A stretch of DNA of 64,000 nt from Streptomyces sp. DH5 (GCF_020873915.1 NZ_JAHWGP010000023.1:1-64000), one strand, 5' to 3'; shown: positions 1 to 9,576, counted from the first letter of the stretch. Notes: generated from the letters alone by a model not told the origin. Translations and numbers: made by a program.

Positions 1-38
1 CCCCGGAACCCGGCCCCCGCCCCACGGCGGTCCACGAC

Positions 39-254
39 ATGACCCTCTGTGCGGAAGAACTGCGCACGGCCCTCGCCGCCCACGGCATCACCCTGCCGTC
101 CCTCCGCGTGGACCTGCCGAGCTTCGCCGGGTCGTACCGTCCGGCAGCCGGTCTGATCGCCCTCGGCAACTGCAGCACGGTCACGGCGCGCCGGCTGGCG
201 GAGGTGCTTCGGAAGGCGGCGGAGGGGGGACCGGAGGGGCGACCGGAGGGGTGA
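39..254 (+). CDS. Small hypothetical protein upstream of a HATPase
   Basis: 71-residue protein of unknown function. No transmembrane segment or catalytic motif is visible; the tail is Gly/Glu/Pro-rich. Its stop overlaps the GTG start of the next gene (GTGA at 251-254), which suggests translational coupling. Small proteins of this kind commonly precede RsbW-like ATP-binding genes in Streptomyces, so a shared regulatory role is an inference from position only. The ribosome-binding site before the ATG is weak, so the true start could lie left of the window. Confidence 0.6.
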   Translation: MTLCAEELRTALAAHGITLPSLRVDLPSFAGSYRPAAGLIALGNCSTVTARRLAEVLRKAAEGGPEGRPEG

Positions 255-636
255 CCGCGCTGGAACGGGCCCTTCCTGCCCTCCAGTTCGGCCTGCTCGC
301 CGTTCCCGAGGCGGTTCCCGAACTGCGGCGAGCCGTGCGCGAGTGGCTGGACGAGCCGTGCGCCGATGTTCAGCTCTGCGTCACGGAACCGGTGAGCAAC
401 GTGATCCGTCACGTGGGGGAGGGGGCTCCGGTACGCGTCCGCGTGGCCCGCACGGGTACGCGCGTCCGCGTCGAGGTCACCGATCCCGGCCCGCACGCGC
501 TGCCGTGCTCCGCCGAGCCGACGCGGAGGCCGAGCAGGGGCGCGGGTTGTCTCTGCTCGACGCGGCGGTGTGCCGGTGGGGAGTGGGTCACGGGGGCGAG
601 GGCAAGACGGTGTGGTGCGAGCTGGATGGTACGTAG
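251..636 (+). pseudogene. RsbW-like HATPase (anti-sigma type), frameshifted
   Basis: Reading from GTG 251, the first part (to about residue 85) resembles the start of a HATPase_c_2 domain, with an N-box-like stretch (TEPVSNVIRH) and VTDPG. The expected G2 box (GRGLSLLDAAV) and the ending KTVWCELDG lie one frame over and stop at 636. Restoring one base in the CCG at about 502-505 joins the two parts into one protein of about 128 residues of normal family length. Such proteins act as anti-sigma kinases or regulators in partner-switching. Either the gene is inactive through a 1-bp deletion or the base is a sequencing error; the rest of the domain is well conserved. Confidence 0.7.
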
Positions 637-816
637 ATCAGGACGGTGCGTACGACGACGGGGCCGAGGTTTCCCTCAGCCCCATCGGTGGTCGGGCGGT
701 GCGTCAGGGCGCGTGCCGGCCGAGCGGTACCGCGGCGCTGTCCTGCGGACACACGTCGGCCGCGACGGCTCCCCCTCCGCGCCGCCGCGGCCGATCCCCC
801 CGTGCGTGAAGGACGA

Positions 817-1008
817 CTACTTGCCCCCACCCAGGCCCAGGGCCGGCGGGGCCGGGGCGTGGTTGTCGAGGGTGGTGATCCCGCCGTCCGCCGGCGGGGC
901 CGGGGCGTGGTTGTCGAGCGTGGTGATCTCACCGTCCGCCGGCGGGGCCGGGGCGTGGTTGTCGAGCGTGGTGATCTCTTCGCCCTGGTTCTTCTTGACG
1001 TCGCTCAT
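817..1008 (-). CDS. afsS: AfsS, small sigma-like activator of secondary metabolism
   Basis: 63 residues, the length of S. coelicolor AfsS, and located directly downstream of afsR as in that species. After a charged start (MSDVKKNQGE) there are three copies of a 16-residue repeat containing ITTLDNHAPAPP, encoded by near-identical 48-bp DNA repeats (about 835-980). In the known pathway AfsK phosphorylates AfsR, AfsR activates afsS transcription, and AfsS raises production of pigmented antibiotics by an unclear mechanism; the name sigma-like refers to limited resemblance to sigma-factor DNA-contact regions. GGGAGAAG precedes the ATG at 1008. Longer in-frame starts exist upstream but lack a comparable ribosome-binding site. 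Confidence 0.9.
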   Translation of the reverse strand: MSDVKKNQGEEITTLDNHAPAPPADGEITTLDNHAPAPPADGGITTLDNHAPAPPALGLGGGK

Positions 1009-1140
1009 GTGGCTTCTCCCCGTGTGTGCGAGTGAACGGTGCGGTCGTCCTTGTCCGGCAATTCCCCCGCAGGCCGCCGGACAAGGACGGTTCGGACTCC
1101 TGCCCCCGGTCGTGAGCCCTGCCGAACCGCCTGCCCCCCG

Positions 1141-1196
1141 ACGCGACGGTTCGATGTGCTCAGTCTTGCAGCCAGGCATAAACGTTCGATGAACGC
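1141..1196 (-). promoter_or_regulatory. Candidate AfsR-controlled afsS promoter region
   Basis: In the gap between afsR and afsS the minus strand carries two adjacent 11-bp imperfect direct repeats, GTTCATCGAAC (1194 to 1184) and GTTTATGCCTG (1183 to 1173). AfsR and other SARP/OmpR-type activators bind heptamer-like direct repeats overlapping the -35 region of afsS in S. coelicolor, and PhoP competes there. The position agrees with this; binding itself is inferred. Confidence 0.4.
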
Positions 1197-1212
1197 GCCG
1201 CTGGGTGGGCGT

Positions 1213-4170
1213 TCACGCCGCGGATGCCGGACTCAGCCGTGCCCGGACGCCCTCCGCCTCCGCTGCCCCGGTCTGCTCGTACAGGAACAGGGCCTCGCGC
1301 CAGCAGGCGCGTGCGCGGTCGACCTGGCCCAGCGCGTCGAGGGACTCGCCCAATGTCGTGAGGACGTTGGCCCGGGTGCGGTCACCGCCGATGCATCCCA
1401 CGGCGAGGGCCTGCTCGGCGTGCTGTGCGGCGTTGGCGGGCGACCGAGCGGCGAAGTGGGCCTGCGCGATGCGGAAGTGGGCGGTCCCTTCCCAGAGCCG
1501 CTGCCGGTTCGCCCGGAAGATCCGCAGCGCCTCGGTCAGTTCCGTCAGCGCCTCGGAGTCGCGCCCCGCGGAGGTGTACGCCAGCCCCAGGGCGTACCGG
1601 GCGTTGGCGAGCCGGAGCGTCAGGCCCAGCCGGTCGTAGATGCGGATGCCCTCCAGCGCGAGTTCGACGGCGTGCGCCGTGTTCCCCATGGCCAGGCGGA
1701 CGCGGGAGAGGTTGCACAGGGCGCTCGCCTCCAGGGGGGCGTTGCCGTCCTTCCGCGATCCGTCGATGGCCGTCAGCAGATGAGCCTCGGCGTCGTTGTT
1801 GCGGCCCTGGATCAGCGCGATGATGCCCCGGTCGTTGCTGGCCCAGTAGAGGGCGATGGAGTCCCCCACCGTGCGGGCGAGTTCGACCGCCCGGCTCGCC
1901 TCCTCCTCCGCCTCGGCGTACCGGCCCGCGACCAGGTGCACGTTGATCAGTGCCGTACGCGCCCTTCCCTCGGCGCGGCGGTCTCCCGCCGAGCGGGCGG
2001 CCTCCTTGGCGGCGATCGCGGCCGATGCGTACTGCTTCGAGTTCGCCCCCGACTCGCCCAGGTCCTTGGCGGCCCACAACAGGTCGACGCCACGGCGGAG
2101 GCTGTCGCCCTGGACGGCCTGCCGGGCGGTGGACAGGAGGGAGTTGGCCTCCGAGTACAGCCAGTCGAGGGCGTCCTGCCGGTCGTCGAAGTGCAGTCCG
2201 CCGTACTGGGTCGGTTCGAGGTGATCGATGAGCCGGTCGCCCGGTCGTTCGATCGCGAAGACCTGCGCCGCCGTCGTGAGGTAGAAGTCGAGCACCCGGG
2301 AGAGGGCCGCCTCCCTTTCGCTGGGCGGCTGTTCGTCCCGTTCCGCGCACGCACGCGCGTAGAGCCGCACCAGGTCGTGGAAGCGGTAGCGGCCGGGCGC
2401 GGCCGACTCCAGCAGGGACGTGTCGACCAGGGACTCCAGCAGGTCCTCGGTGTCGTCCACCGGCAGGTCGAGCACGGCCGCCGCGGCCGCCAGGGAGATG
2501 TCGGGACCGTCGGCCAGGCCCAGCAGGCGGAACGCGCGGGCCTGGGCGGGTTCGAGCTGACCGTAGCCCAGCTCGAACGTCGCCTTCACCGCCAGGTCGC
2601 CCGCCTGGAGTTCGTCCAGCCGGCGGCGTTCGTCGGCGAGCTTCGCCGCCAGGACCGAGACCGTCCAGGTGCGCCTCGAGGCCAGCCTGGACGCCGCGAT
2701 CCTGATCGCCAGCGGCAGGAAGCCGCAGGCCGCCACCACGTCCAGGGCGGCCTCGCGTTCGGAGGTGACCCGCTCCTCGCCCACGATCTTGCTGAAGAGC
2801 GTCAGCGCCTCCTCCGGCGACATCACGTCCAGGTCGACCAGGTGGGCGCCGGCCAGGTCCACCATCCGCACCCGCGACGTCACCAGCGCCGCACAGCCCG
2901 CCGTCCCGGGCAGCAGCGGCCTGACCTGCGCCGCGTCCCGCGCGTTGTCCAGCAGGATCAGGACCTTGCGGCCGTCCAGGACCGAGCGGTACAGCGCCGC
3001 CCGTTCCTCCAGGGTGTCCGGGATCGCCGAGTCCGCCGTGCCGAGCGCGCGGAGGAAGGAGCCGAGGACCGTCTCCGGTTCCGCCGACCGGGCTCCCGCG
3101 CCCTGGAGGTCGACGTACAACTGGCCGTCCGGGAAGGCGGAGCGGGCCGTGTGGGCCACGTGCACCGCCAGCGTCGTCTTGCCGACGCCTCCGATGCCCG
3201 CCAGCGCCGACACCGCCATCACCTGCGCCTCGGGGCCCGACGCCGAGGCCAGTACCTCGCTCAGCTCCCGTACGAAGGCCGCGCGGCCCGTGAAGTCCGG
3301 GACGTTTGCCGGGAGTTGGGCCGGGCGGAGGGGGGCCGCCGCCGGCTCGGCCGCGGGGGCGGACGGTTCCGCGAGGGCCGGGTCGGCCCGGAGGATGCGC
3401 TGCTGGAGGTCCTGGAGGCCGGGGCGGGGGTCGACGCCGAGTTCGTCGGCGAGGAGGCGGCGGGTGTCGGCGTACACGGCGAGCGCCTCGGCCTGGCGGC
3501 CGCTGCGGTACAGGGCGAGCATGAGCAGCTCGCGCAGGCGTTCGCGCAGGGGGTGCGCGGCGGTGAGCGCCGTGAGCTCCGAGACCGTCTCCGCGTGGCA
3601 GCCCTGTTCGAGGTCCATGTCGAGCCGGGACTCCAGGAGTTGCAGGCGCCATTCCTCCAGGCGGGCCCGCTGTGCCTGCGCGTACGGACCCGGGACCCCG
3701 GCCAGCGTCTCGCCGTCCCACAGGGACAGGGCGCGGTTGAGTGCCGTCCGTGCGTGTCGCAGGTCGCCGCCGCTCCGCGCCTTCTCCGCCTCCGTCGCCA
3801 GTTCCTGTGCCGCCGCGAGGTCCAGCGCCCCCTCGCCTAGCCCGCGTACCGCGTAACCGCCGGACTCACTGACCAGGACGCCGGGGTCCAGCACCTTCCG
3901 CAGCCGGGAGGCGTAGGTGCGCACCGCCGCGAGGGCCTGGGAGGGAGGTTCCTCGCCCCACAGCGCGTCGATCAGTTCGGCCGCGGTGGCCGTCCGCCCC
4001 TCGCGCAGCAACAGGGCGACGAGCAGGGCGCGTTGCTGTGGGCTTCCGGTGGCGACAGGCTCGTCGTCGCGCCAGGCGCGCACCGGGCCGAGCACGCCGA
4101 AGCGCAGCCCCTGGGACTCCGTCGAGGAGCCGGGGCGCCGCTGCTCCGGTCCTCGCGGCACACCGTCCAT
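1213..4170 (-). CDS. afsR: AfsR, SARP-family global regulator with NB-ARC and TPR domains
   Basis: 985 residues from the ATG at 4170, which follows GAGGGGG at good spacing; a TTG at 4197 and an ATG at 4188 are alternatives. S. coelicolor AfsR is of similar length (about 993). An OmpR-type winged helix occupies roughly residues 20-105 (LRFGVLGPVRAWR), a bacterial activation domain follows to about 260, an NB-ARC ATPase has its P-loop GIGGVGKTTLA near 322-332, and the C-terminal third is TPR-like. In the known family, AfsR is phosphorylated by AfsK and related Ser/Thr kinases and binds the afsS promoter, linking growth signals to antibiotic synthesis. The adjacent afsS supports the assignment. 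Confidence 0.93.
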   Translation of the reverse strand: MDGVPRGPEQRRPGSSTESQGLRFGVLGPVRAWRDDEPVATGSPQQRALLVALLLREGRTATAAELIDALWGEEPPSQALAAVRTYASRLRKVLDPGVLVSESGGYAVRGLGEGALDLAAAQELATEAEKARSGGDLRHARTALNRALSLWDGETLAGVPGPYAQAQRARLEEWRLQLLESRLDMDLEQGCHAETVSELTALTAAHPLRERLRELLMLALYRSGRQAEALAVYADTRRLLADELGVDPRPGLQDLQQRILRADPALAEPSAPAAEPAAAPLRPAQLPANVPDFTGRAAFVRELSEVLASASGPEAQVMAVSALAGIGGVGKTTLAVHVAHTARSAFPDGQLYVDLQGAGARSAEPETVLGSFLRALGTADSAIPDTLEERAALYRSVLDGRKVLILLDNARDAAQVRPLLPGTAGCAALVTSRVRMVDLAGAHLVDLDVMSPEEALTLFSKIVGEERVTSEREAALDVVAACGFLPLAIRIAASRLASRRTWTVSVLAAKLADERRRLDELQAGDLAVKATFELGYGQLEPAQARAFRLLGLADGPDISLAAAAAVLDLPVDDTEDLLESLVDTSLLESAAPGRYRFHDLVRLYARACAERDEQPPSEREAALSRVLDFYLTTAAQVFAIERPGDRLIDHLEPTQYGGLHFDDRQDALDWLYSEANSLLSTARQAVQGDSLRRGVDLLWAAKDLGESGANSKQYASAAIAAKEAARSAGDRRAEGRARTALINVHLVAGRYAEAEEEASRAVELARTVGDSIALYWASNDRGIIALIQGRNNDAEAHLLTAIDGSRKDGNAPLEASALCNLSRVRLAMGNTAHAVELALEGIRIYDRLGLTLRLANARYALGLAYTSAGRDSEALTELTEALRIFRANRQRLWEGTAHFRIAQAHFAARSPANAAQHAEQALAVGCIGGDRTRANVLTTLGESLDALGQVDRARACWREALFLYEQTGAAEAEGVRARLSPASAA

Positions 4171-4296
4171 GCAGTCCCCCTCATGCATCCTGAGCAACTA
4201 CGCCAGTTTGCCTTCTCCTGACGCATGAGTCAGCCGTGCGAGACGCCCGTCACACGGGGAGCGACGGGCCACCACGGGGCCCACACATGCGCGTCC

Positions 4297-4689
4297 TCAG
4301 TCGTCCAGATCCACTCGTACCGTCAACAGCCCCGCGCCGAAGGCCCGCACGGCGGCGCTGTTGAGGCGGGGCAGGGTGCGCAGCCGGGCCACGGGGTCGT
4401 CGTCGGGCAGCAGCACGGCGGTGCCGGTGTGCCAGCGGCCCCGGATGCGCACCCGCACCCGGGGGTCCGCGGTGATGTTGCGGACGTACTGCGACCGTTC
4501 GCCGAACTCCGAGACCAGCCAGAAGGACCGGCCGGTCCGGCGCCCGCCCACCGGGGTGCGGCGGGGCAGGCCGGAGACCCGGCCCGTGGTCTCCAGGACC
4601 GTCTGCGGCGGCAGCCGGCGCAGCACCGGATTGATCCGGCGCTGGAACGCGGTGGCGGCGCGGTACTTGCGTTCGGCGCGAGAAGTCAT
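4297..4689 (-). CDS. Deazaflavin (F420)-dependent nitroreductase-family protein
   Basis: 130 residues matching the small split-barrel DUF385/Ddn family: an N-terminal helix with LETTGRVSGLPRRTP, then strands around GRSFWLVSEFG and the family signature with NITADPRVRVRIRGRW. Members bind F420 (some FMN or heme) and reduce quinones or nitro compounds. It lies within 1.6 kb of a luciferase-like oxidoreductase and fbiC, which fits an F420 theme. The ATG at 4689 gives the usual family start; the upstream in-frame extension is Pro/Arg-rich and non-conserved in character. The ribosome-binding site is weak. Confidence 0.8.
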   Translation of the reverse strand: MTSRAERKYRAATAFQRRINPVLRRLPPQTVLETTGRVSGLPRRTPVGGRRTGRSFWLVSEFGERSQYVRNITADPRVRVRIRGRWHTGTAVLLPDDDPVARLRTLPRLNSAAVRAFGAGLLTVRVDLDD

Positions 4690-4966
4690 CGTGCGCCCGA
4701 GCCTACCGGCGGCCCGGGGAAACGGGGTCGGCGAAGGCGGCCGGGGTTCCGGCGAGGGGCAGGCGGCCGTCCCGCGCTCCAACTCCGCGCGGAGCGGGAC
4801 GCGTACGAGGGGCGGTGGTCACTCCACACGCTCCGGCCGGGGGGTGTGTCGCCCCGGCCGGAGGGGGCGTCCCGCGGCGCCGGCATGCGATGCCGACCGG
4901 TCGGTATGGACAGGCGGGGTCCGCCCGGGTATGCATGGGTGGTCGTCCGCGTACGAAAGGCCGCTC

Positions 4967-5815
4967 ATGCGCATCGCCGTCACGATCTTCCTCACCGACG
5001 AGACGATCACCCCGGTCCGGCTCGCCCGTGAGCTGGAGCAGCGCGGGTTCGCCGGGCTGTACCTGCCGGAGCACACGCACATCCCCGTCGAGCGGACCAG
5101 CCCCTACCCGGCGGGCGGGGAGCTGCCCCGCGAGTACGGGCGCACCCTGGACCCGTTCGTCGCGCTCGGGCAGGCCGCGGCCGTCACCGAGCGGCTCGGC
5201 CTCGGCACCGGCATCACGCTCGCCGCACAGCACGACCCGATCGACCTCGCCAAGCAGGTCGCGACCCTGGACCACCTCTCCGGGGGCCGCTTCACGCTGG
5301 GCCTCGGCTTCGGCTGGAACGTCGAGGAGGCCGCCGACCACGGCGTGCGGTGGCGTACCCGGCGGGAACTGGTGCGGGACCGGATGGGCCTGATGCGGGC
5401 CCTGTGGTCCGAGGAACCGACGGCGTACGACGGCGAGTTCGGGAGCGTACGGGCGAGCTTCGCGCACCCCAAGCCGGTGCGGAAGCCGCGCGGCCCGGTG
5501 GTGGGTCCGCGCACGCTGGTCGGCGGGGCGGCCGGGCCGAAGCTGTTCGCGCACATCTGTGAGTACGCCGACGGCTGGCTGCCGATCGGCGGGCGCGGCC
5601 TGACGGAGGCACTGCCCCGGCTGCGCACCGCCTGGGCCGACGCGGGCCGCGACCCGGGCGCCCTCCAGGTCGTGCCGTACGCCGTCCTGCCCAGCGCGGG
5701 CAAGCTGGCCCACTTCGCCGAGCTGGGCGTCGAGGAGACCGTGGTGCAGCTTCCGGCGGCGGGCGAGGCGGAGGTGCTGCGGGCGCTGGACGCCTACCAG
5801 CCGTTCGCCGGGTGA
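4967..5815 (+). CDS. LLM-class F420-dependent oxidoreductase
   Basis: 282 residues with a luciferase-like TIM barrel: MRIAVTIFLTD start, LPEHTHIP, the strand LGTGITLAAQHDP, and LGLGFGWN typical of TIGR03619-type F420-dependent enzymes. Substrate cannot be told. GAAAGG lies 6 bp before the ATG at 4967; the long upstream open frame is a reading-frame artefact of high GC. It precedes fbiC by 53 bp on the same strand, so cofactor synthesis and a user enzyme may share transcription. Confidence 0.88.
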   Translation: MRIAVTIFLTDETITPVRLARELEQRGFAGLYLPEHTHIPVERTSPYPAGGELPREYGRTLDPFVALGQAAAVTERLGLGTGITLAAQHDPIDLAKQVATLDHLSGGRFTLGLGFGWNVEEAADHGVRWRTRRELVRDRMGLMRALWSEEPTAYDGEFGSVRASFAHPKPVRKPRGPVVGPRTLVGGAAGPKLFAHICEYADGWLPIGGRGLTEALPRLRTAWADAGRDPGALQVVPYAVLPSAGKLAHFAELGVEETVVQLPAAGEAEVLRALDAYQPFAG

Positions 5816-5868
5816 GCGCGGGAGCGGACGGGCCAGGGACCTGATCACCCCGAACGTATGCTCAGAGG

Positions 5869-8457
5869 ATGACGACTTCCGTGACCTCCGGAACGGGCGG
5901 CCCGACCGAGAACTCCCTGCGCCGTGCGCTCAGACGCGCCCGGGACGGCGTCTCCCTGGACGTCACCGAGGCCGCCGTCCTGCTCCAGGCGCGCGGTGCG
6001 CACCTCGAGGACCTCTCCGCGTCGGCCGCCCGGGTCCGCGACGCGGGGCTGGAGGCGGCGGGACGGCCCGGGGTCATCACCTACTCCAAGAGCGTCTTCG
6101 TGCCGCTGACCCGGCTGTGCCGGGACAGGTGCCACTACTGCACGTTCGTCACCGTGCCCGGCAAGCTGCGCCGGGCCGGCCACGGGATGTTCATGTCGCC
6201 GGACGAGGTGCTGGACGTCGCCCGCAAGGGGGCCGCCGCCGGCTGCAAGGAAGCCCTCATCACCCTCGGCGACAAGCCCGAGGACCGCTGGCCCGAGGCG
6301 CGCGAGTGGCTCGACGCGCACGGCTACGACGACACGATCGCCTACGTGCGGGCCGTCTCCATCCGCATCCTGGAGGAGACCGGGCTGCTGCCCCACCTCA
6401 ACCCGGGCGTCATGAGCTGGACGGACTTCCAGCGGCTGAAGCCGGTCGCCCCGTCCATGGGCATGATGCTGGAGACCACCGCGACCCGCCTGTGGTCCGA
6501 ACCCGGCGGCCCCCACCACGGCTCCCCGGACAAGGAGCCGGCCGTGCGGCTGCGGGTCCTCGAGGACGCGGGCCGCTCCTCGGTCCCCTTCACCTCCGGC
6601 GTCCTCATCGGCATCGGCGAGACGTACGAGGAGCGCGCGGAGTCCCTGTTCGCGCTGCGCAAGGTGTCCCGGGCGCACCACGGCATCCAGGAACTGATCA
6701 TCCAGAACTTCCGCGCCAAGCCGGACACCGCGATGCGCGGCATGCCGGACGCGGAACTGGACGAACTGGTCGCCACCGTCGCCGTGGCCCGGCTCGTCCT
6801 CGGCCCCTCCGCCTGCCTCCAGGCCCCGCCGAACCTGGTCGACTCCGAGTACGGGCGGCTGATCGCGGCCGGCATCGACGACTGGGGCGGCGTCTCCCCG
6901 CTCACCATCGACCACGTCAACCCCGAGCGCCCCTGGCCGCAGATCGAGGAACTGGCCGGGAAGTCCCGGGCGGCCGGCTTCGAACTGCGCGAACGGCTCT
7001 GCGTCTACCCGGAGTTCGTACGGCGCGGCGAGCCCTGGCTGGACCCGCGGCTGCGCCCGCACGTCGCCGCCCTCGCCGACCCGGAGACGGGCCTGGCGCG
7101 CCCGGACGCGCTCCCCGCGGGGCTGCCCTGGCAGGAGCCGGACGAGGCGTTCACCGCGACGGGCCGCACCGACCTGCACCGCACCATCGACACCGAGGGC
7201 CGCAGCGCCGACCGCCGCGACGACTTCGACGAGGTGTACGGCGACTGGGAGGCGCTGCGCGAGGCCGCCGCCCCCGGGATGGTCCCCGAGCGCATCGACA
7301 CCGACGTCCGCGAGGCGCTGCGCACGGCGGCCGACGACCCGACGCGGCTCACCGACGCGGAGGCGCTCGCGCTGCTGCACGCCGACGGCCCGGCGCTGGA
7401 CGCCCTGTGCCGGGTGGCGGACGACGTGCGGAAGTCGGCGGTGGGCGACGAGGTCACCTACATCGTCACCCGCAACATCAACTTCACCAACGTCTGCTAC
7501 ACCGGCTGCCGCTTCTGCGCCTTCGCCCAGCGCCGCACGGACGCCGACGCCTACACGCTCTCCCTGGAGCAGGTCGCCGACCGCGCCCAGCAGGCGTGGG
7601 ACGTCGGCGCGGTGGAGGTCTGCATGCAGGGCGGCATCCACCCCGACCTGCCCGGCACCGCGTACTTCGACATCGCGAAGGCGGTGAAGGAACGCGTCCC
7701 CGGCCTGCACGTGCACGCCTTCTCGCCGATGGAGGTGGTGAACGGCGCGAGCCGCACCGGCCTGTCCATTCGCGAGTGGCTGACGGCGGCGAAGGAGGCC
7801 GGCCTGGACACGATCCCCGGCACGGCGGCGGAGATCCTCGACGACGAGGTCCGCTGGATCCTGACCAAGGGCAAGCTGCCGGCGGCTACCTGGATCGAGG
7901 TGGTGACCACGGCCCACGAGCTGGGCATCCGCTCCTCCTCGACGATGATGTACGGCCATGTCGACCAGCCCCGGCACTGGCTCGGGCACCTGCGCACCCT
8001 GGCGGACATCCAGCGGCGCACCGGGGGCTTCACGGAGTTCGTGACGCTGCCCTTCGTGCACACCAACGCCCCGGTCTACCTGGCCGGCATCGCCCGCCCG
8101 GGCCCGACGGTCCGCGACAACCGCGCGGTCACGGCGATGGCGCGGCTGCTGCTGCACCCGTACATCCCGAACATCCAGACGAGCTGGGTGAAACTGGGCG
8201 CCGAGGGCGCGGCGGAGATGCTGCGCTCGGGGGCCAACGACCTCGGCGGCACCCTGATGGAGGAGACCATCTCGCGGATGGCGGGCTCCTCCTACGGCTC
8301 CTACAAGTCGGTCAAGGACCTGATCGCGGTCGCGGAGGCGGCGGGCCGTCCGGCGAAGCCGCGCACCACCCTGTACGGCGAGGTCCCCGAGGAGCGCCGT
8401 CGCGCCGCGGAGGCCTCGGACGGCCACCTGCCGGAGCTGCTGCCGGTGCTGGACTGA
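5869..8457 (+). CDS. fbiC: FO synthase, fused CofG-CofH radical SAM enzyme
   Basis: 862 residues containing two radical SAM halves. The N-terminal CofG-like half has CRDRCHYC (Cys 84, 88, 91) and the C-terminal CofH-like half has CYTGCRFC (Cys 543, 547, 550), each ligating a 4Fe-4S cluster. The enzyme condenses tyrosine with 5-amino-6-ribitylamino-uracil to make 7,8-didemethyl-8-hydroxy-5-deazariboflavin, the chromophore of F420. Actinobacteria use this fused form while most archaea use two proteins, and the length fits. The ATG at 5869 starts MTTSVTSG. Neighbouring F420-type oxidoreductases support the role. Confidence 0.96.
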   Translation: MTTSVTSGTGGPTENSLRRALRRARDGVSLDVTEAAVLLQARGAHLEDLSASAARVRDAGLEAAGRPGVITYSKSVFVPLTRLCRDRCHYCTFVTVPGKLRRAGHGMFMSPDEVLDVARKGAAAGCKEALITLGDKPEDRWPEAREWLDAHGYDDTIAYVRAVSIRILEETGLLPHLNPGVMSWTDFQRLKPVAPSMGMMLETTATRLWSEPGGPHHGSPDKEPAVRLRVLEDAGRSSVPFTSGVLIGIGETYEERAESLFALRKVSRAHHGIQELIIQNFRAKPDTAMRGMPDAELDELVATVAVARLVLGPSACLQAPPNLVDSEYGRLIAAGIDDWGGVSPLTIDHVNPERPWPQIEELAGKSRAAGFELRERLCVYPEFVRRGEPWLDPRLRPHVAALADPETGLARPDALPAGLPWQEPDEAFTATGRTDLHRTIDTEGRSADRRDDFDEVYGDWEALREAAAPGMVPERIDTDVREALRTAADDPTRLTDAEALALLHADGPALDALCRVADDVRKSAVGDEVTYIVTRNINFTNVCYTGCRFCAFAQRRTDADAYTLSLEQVADRAQQAWDVGAVEVCMQGGIHPDLPGTAYFDIAKAVKERVPGLHVHAFSPMEVVNGASRTGLSIREWLTAAKEAGLDTIPGTAAEILDDEVRWILTKGKLPAATWIEVVTTAHELGIRSSSTMMYGHVDQPRHWLGHLRTLADIQRRTGGFTEFVTLPFVHTNAPVYLAGIARPGPTVRDNRAVTAMARLLLHPYIPNIQTSWVKLGAEGAAEMLRSGANDLGGTLMEETISRMAGSSYGSYKSVKDLIAVAEAAGRPAKPRTTLYGEVPEERRRAAEASDGHLPELLPVLD

Positions 8458-8462
8458 GACGA

Positions 8463-8910
8463 GTGCCGGACCGCGACGGGCGCCGGACCGCGACGTGTGC
8501 CGGGCTGGGGCGGAGTGCCGGACCGCGACGGGTGCCGGACCGCGATGCGTGCCGGGCTGAGACGTGTGCCGGGCTGGGATGAGCGCCGGGCTGGGCGGAT
8601 CCTGGCCGCGTGGGCTGGGGCGGAGTGCCGGACCGCGACGGGTGCCGGACCGCGACGGGCGCCGGACCGCGACGTGTGCCGGGCTGGGGACGGGGTGTCG
8701 GACCGCGATGCGTGCCGGACCGCGACGGGCGCCGGACCGCGACGTGTGCTGGGCTGGGGGCGGGGTGTCGGACCGCGATGCGTGCCGGGCTGGGGCGGGG
8801 TGCCGGGCTGGGATGAGCGCCGGGCTGGGCGGGTCCTGGCCGCGCGGGCTGAGACGGGCGCCGGGCTGAGACGTGTGCCGGGCTGGGGCGGGGTGTCGGA
8901 CCGCGACGGG
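8463..8910. repeat. Degenerate tandem repeat field after fbiC
   Basis: About 450 bp made of 16-18-bp units alternating between two versions, GTGCCGGACCGCGACGG and GTGCCGGGCTGGGGCGG, with variants. A longer segment containing GATGAGCGCCGGGCTGGGCG and then TCCTGGCCGCG occurs twice (about 8578-8612 and 8812-8846), showing block duplication. All frames translate to low-complexity Arg/Gly/Ala strings, so it is unlikely to encode protein. It starts just after the fbiC stop and ends before the next promoter. There are no spacers, so it is not CRISPR. Confidence 0.8.
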
Positions 8911-8963
8911 CAGTAGGATGATCCGACGCGCGTTCGGGACCCGTAGCTGAGGAGTACGTACCG

Positions 8964-9530
8964 GTGTCTGCCCGTCTTCCTTCGTGGGCCTGGGTGACCG
9001 GCCTGACCACGGGCGCGATAGCCGCGGTGGCGGTCCTGGCCGTCCAGGCGGACCAGGGGCCGAAACCCACCGCCGCCACGAGCCGGCCCAGCGCGTCGGC
9101 GACGGTGGACGCGAAGCCCTCCGCCGCACCGGAGGAGGAGAAACCGGCGGCGGTCCCGGCCGACTCGGGCACCGGCCGCCGGATCGTGTACTCCCTGGAC
9201 CAGAAGCGCGTGTGGCTGGTCGACGCCAGCGACGCCGCCCGCCGCTCCTTCACGGTGTGGCCGGGCACGGTCTCCCCGGACCCGGGCTCCTACACGATCG
9301 GCACCCGCACGGAGGCCACCACCGGCAGCGACGGCGTGCAGGTCGAGCACATCATGTACTTCGCCGCCAAGTCCGGCGTCTCCGTCGCGTTCTCCAACGC
9401 GGTCGACGGCTCCTCACCCCCGCCCGCCGCCCCGGACGCGAAGACCGGCGGCATCCGCGTGAGCAAGGACGACGGCAAGGCCCTGTGGACCTTCGGCACG
9501 GCGGGCACGTCGGTACGGGTCGTCGAGTAG
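8964..9530 (+). CDS. Membrane-anchored L,D-transpeptidase-like protein lacking catalytic residues
   Basis: 188 residues, GTG start after GAGGAG. Residues 8-27 form a signal anchor (WAWVTGLTTGAIAAVAVLAV), followed by an Ala/Pro/Glu linker to about 68. The rest resembles a YkuD/L,D-transpeptidase fold: RIVYSLDQKRVWLVD, a loop with VWPGTVSPDPGSYTI, and a final GGIRVSKDDGKALWTFG that aligns with the family signature SHGCIRVSN.DAKALW. The catalytic Cys is Gly, and the conserved His-Gly segment is replaced by VAFSNAVDG. It is therefore probably a non-catalytic, extracytoplasmic peptidoglycan-binding protein; this is inference from motif comparison. Confidence 0.7.
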   Translation: MSARLPSWAWVTGLTTGAIAAVAVLAVQADQGPKPTAATSRPSASATVDAKPSAAPEEEKPAAVPADSGTGRRIVYSLDQKRVWLVDASDAARRSFTVWPGTVSPDPGSYTIGTRTEATTGSDGVQVEHIMYFAAKSGVSVAFSNAVDGSSPPPAAPDAKTGGIRVSKDDGKALWTFGTAGTSVRVVE

Positions 9531-9576
9531 CGGGACGGGAAGAGGTCCGCCGGGACTCGGGGGAGGGGACGTCCGC

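Noticed and set aside
817-1008. Repeat-containing ribosomal peptide (graspetide) precursor
   Set aside because: The repeats look like a multi-core precursor, but the exact length, sequence style and position next to afsR identify AfsS, and no ATP-grasp enzyme is adjacent.
1039-3840. 933-residue open frame on the plus strand
   Set aside because: It lies antisense to afsR, is Arg/Gln/Val-rich with no domain, and exists because of the high GC content.
8463-8910. CRISPR array
   Set aside because: Units are adjacent and degenerate with no unique spacers, and no cas genes are present; the same applies to the other short tandem repeats.
8497-8916. 139-residue repetitive frame in the repeat field
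   Set aside because: Only the translation of tandem repeats, with no start signal; all three frames look alike.
5845-9129. 1094-residue minus-strand frame
   Set aside because: Antisense to fbiC and running through the repeat field; it contains no recognisable domain.
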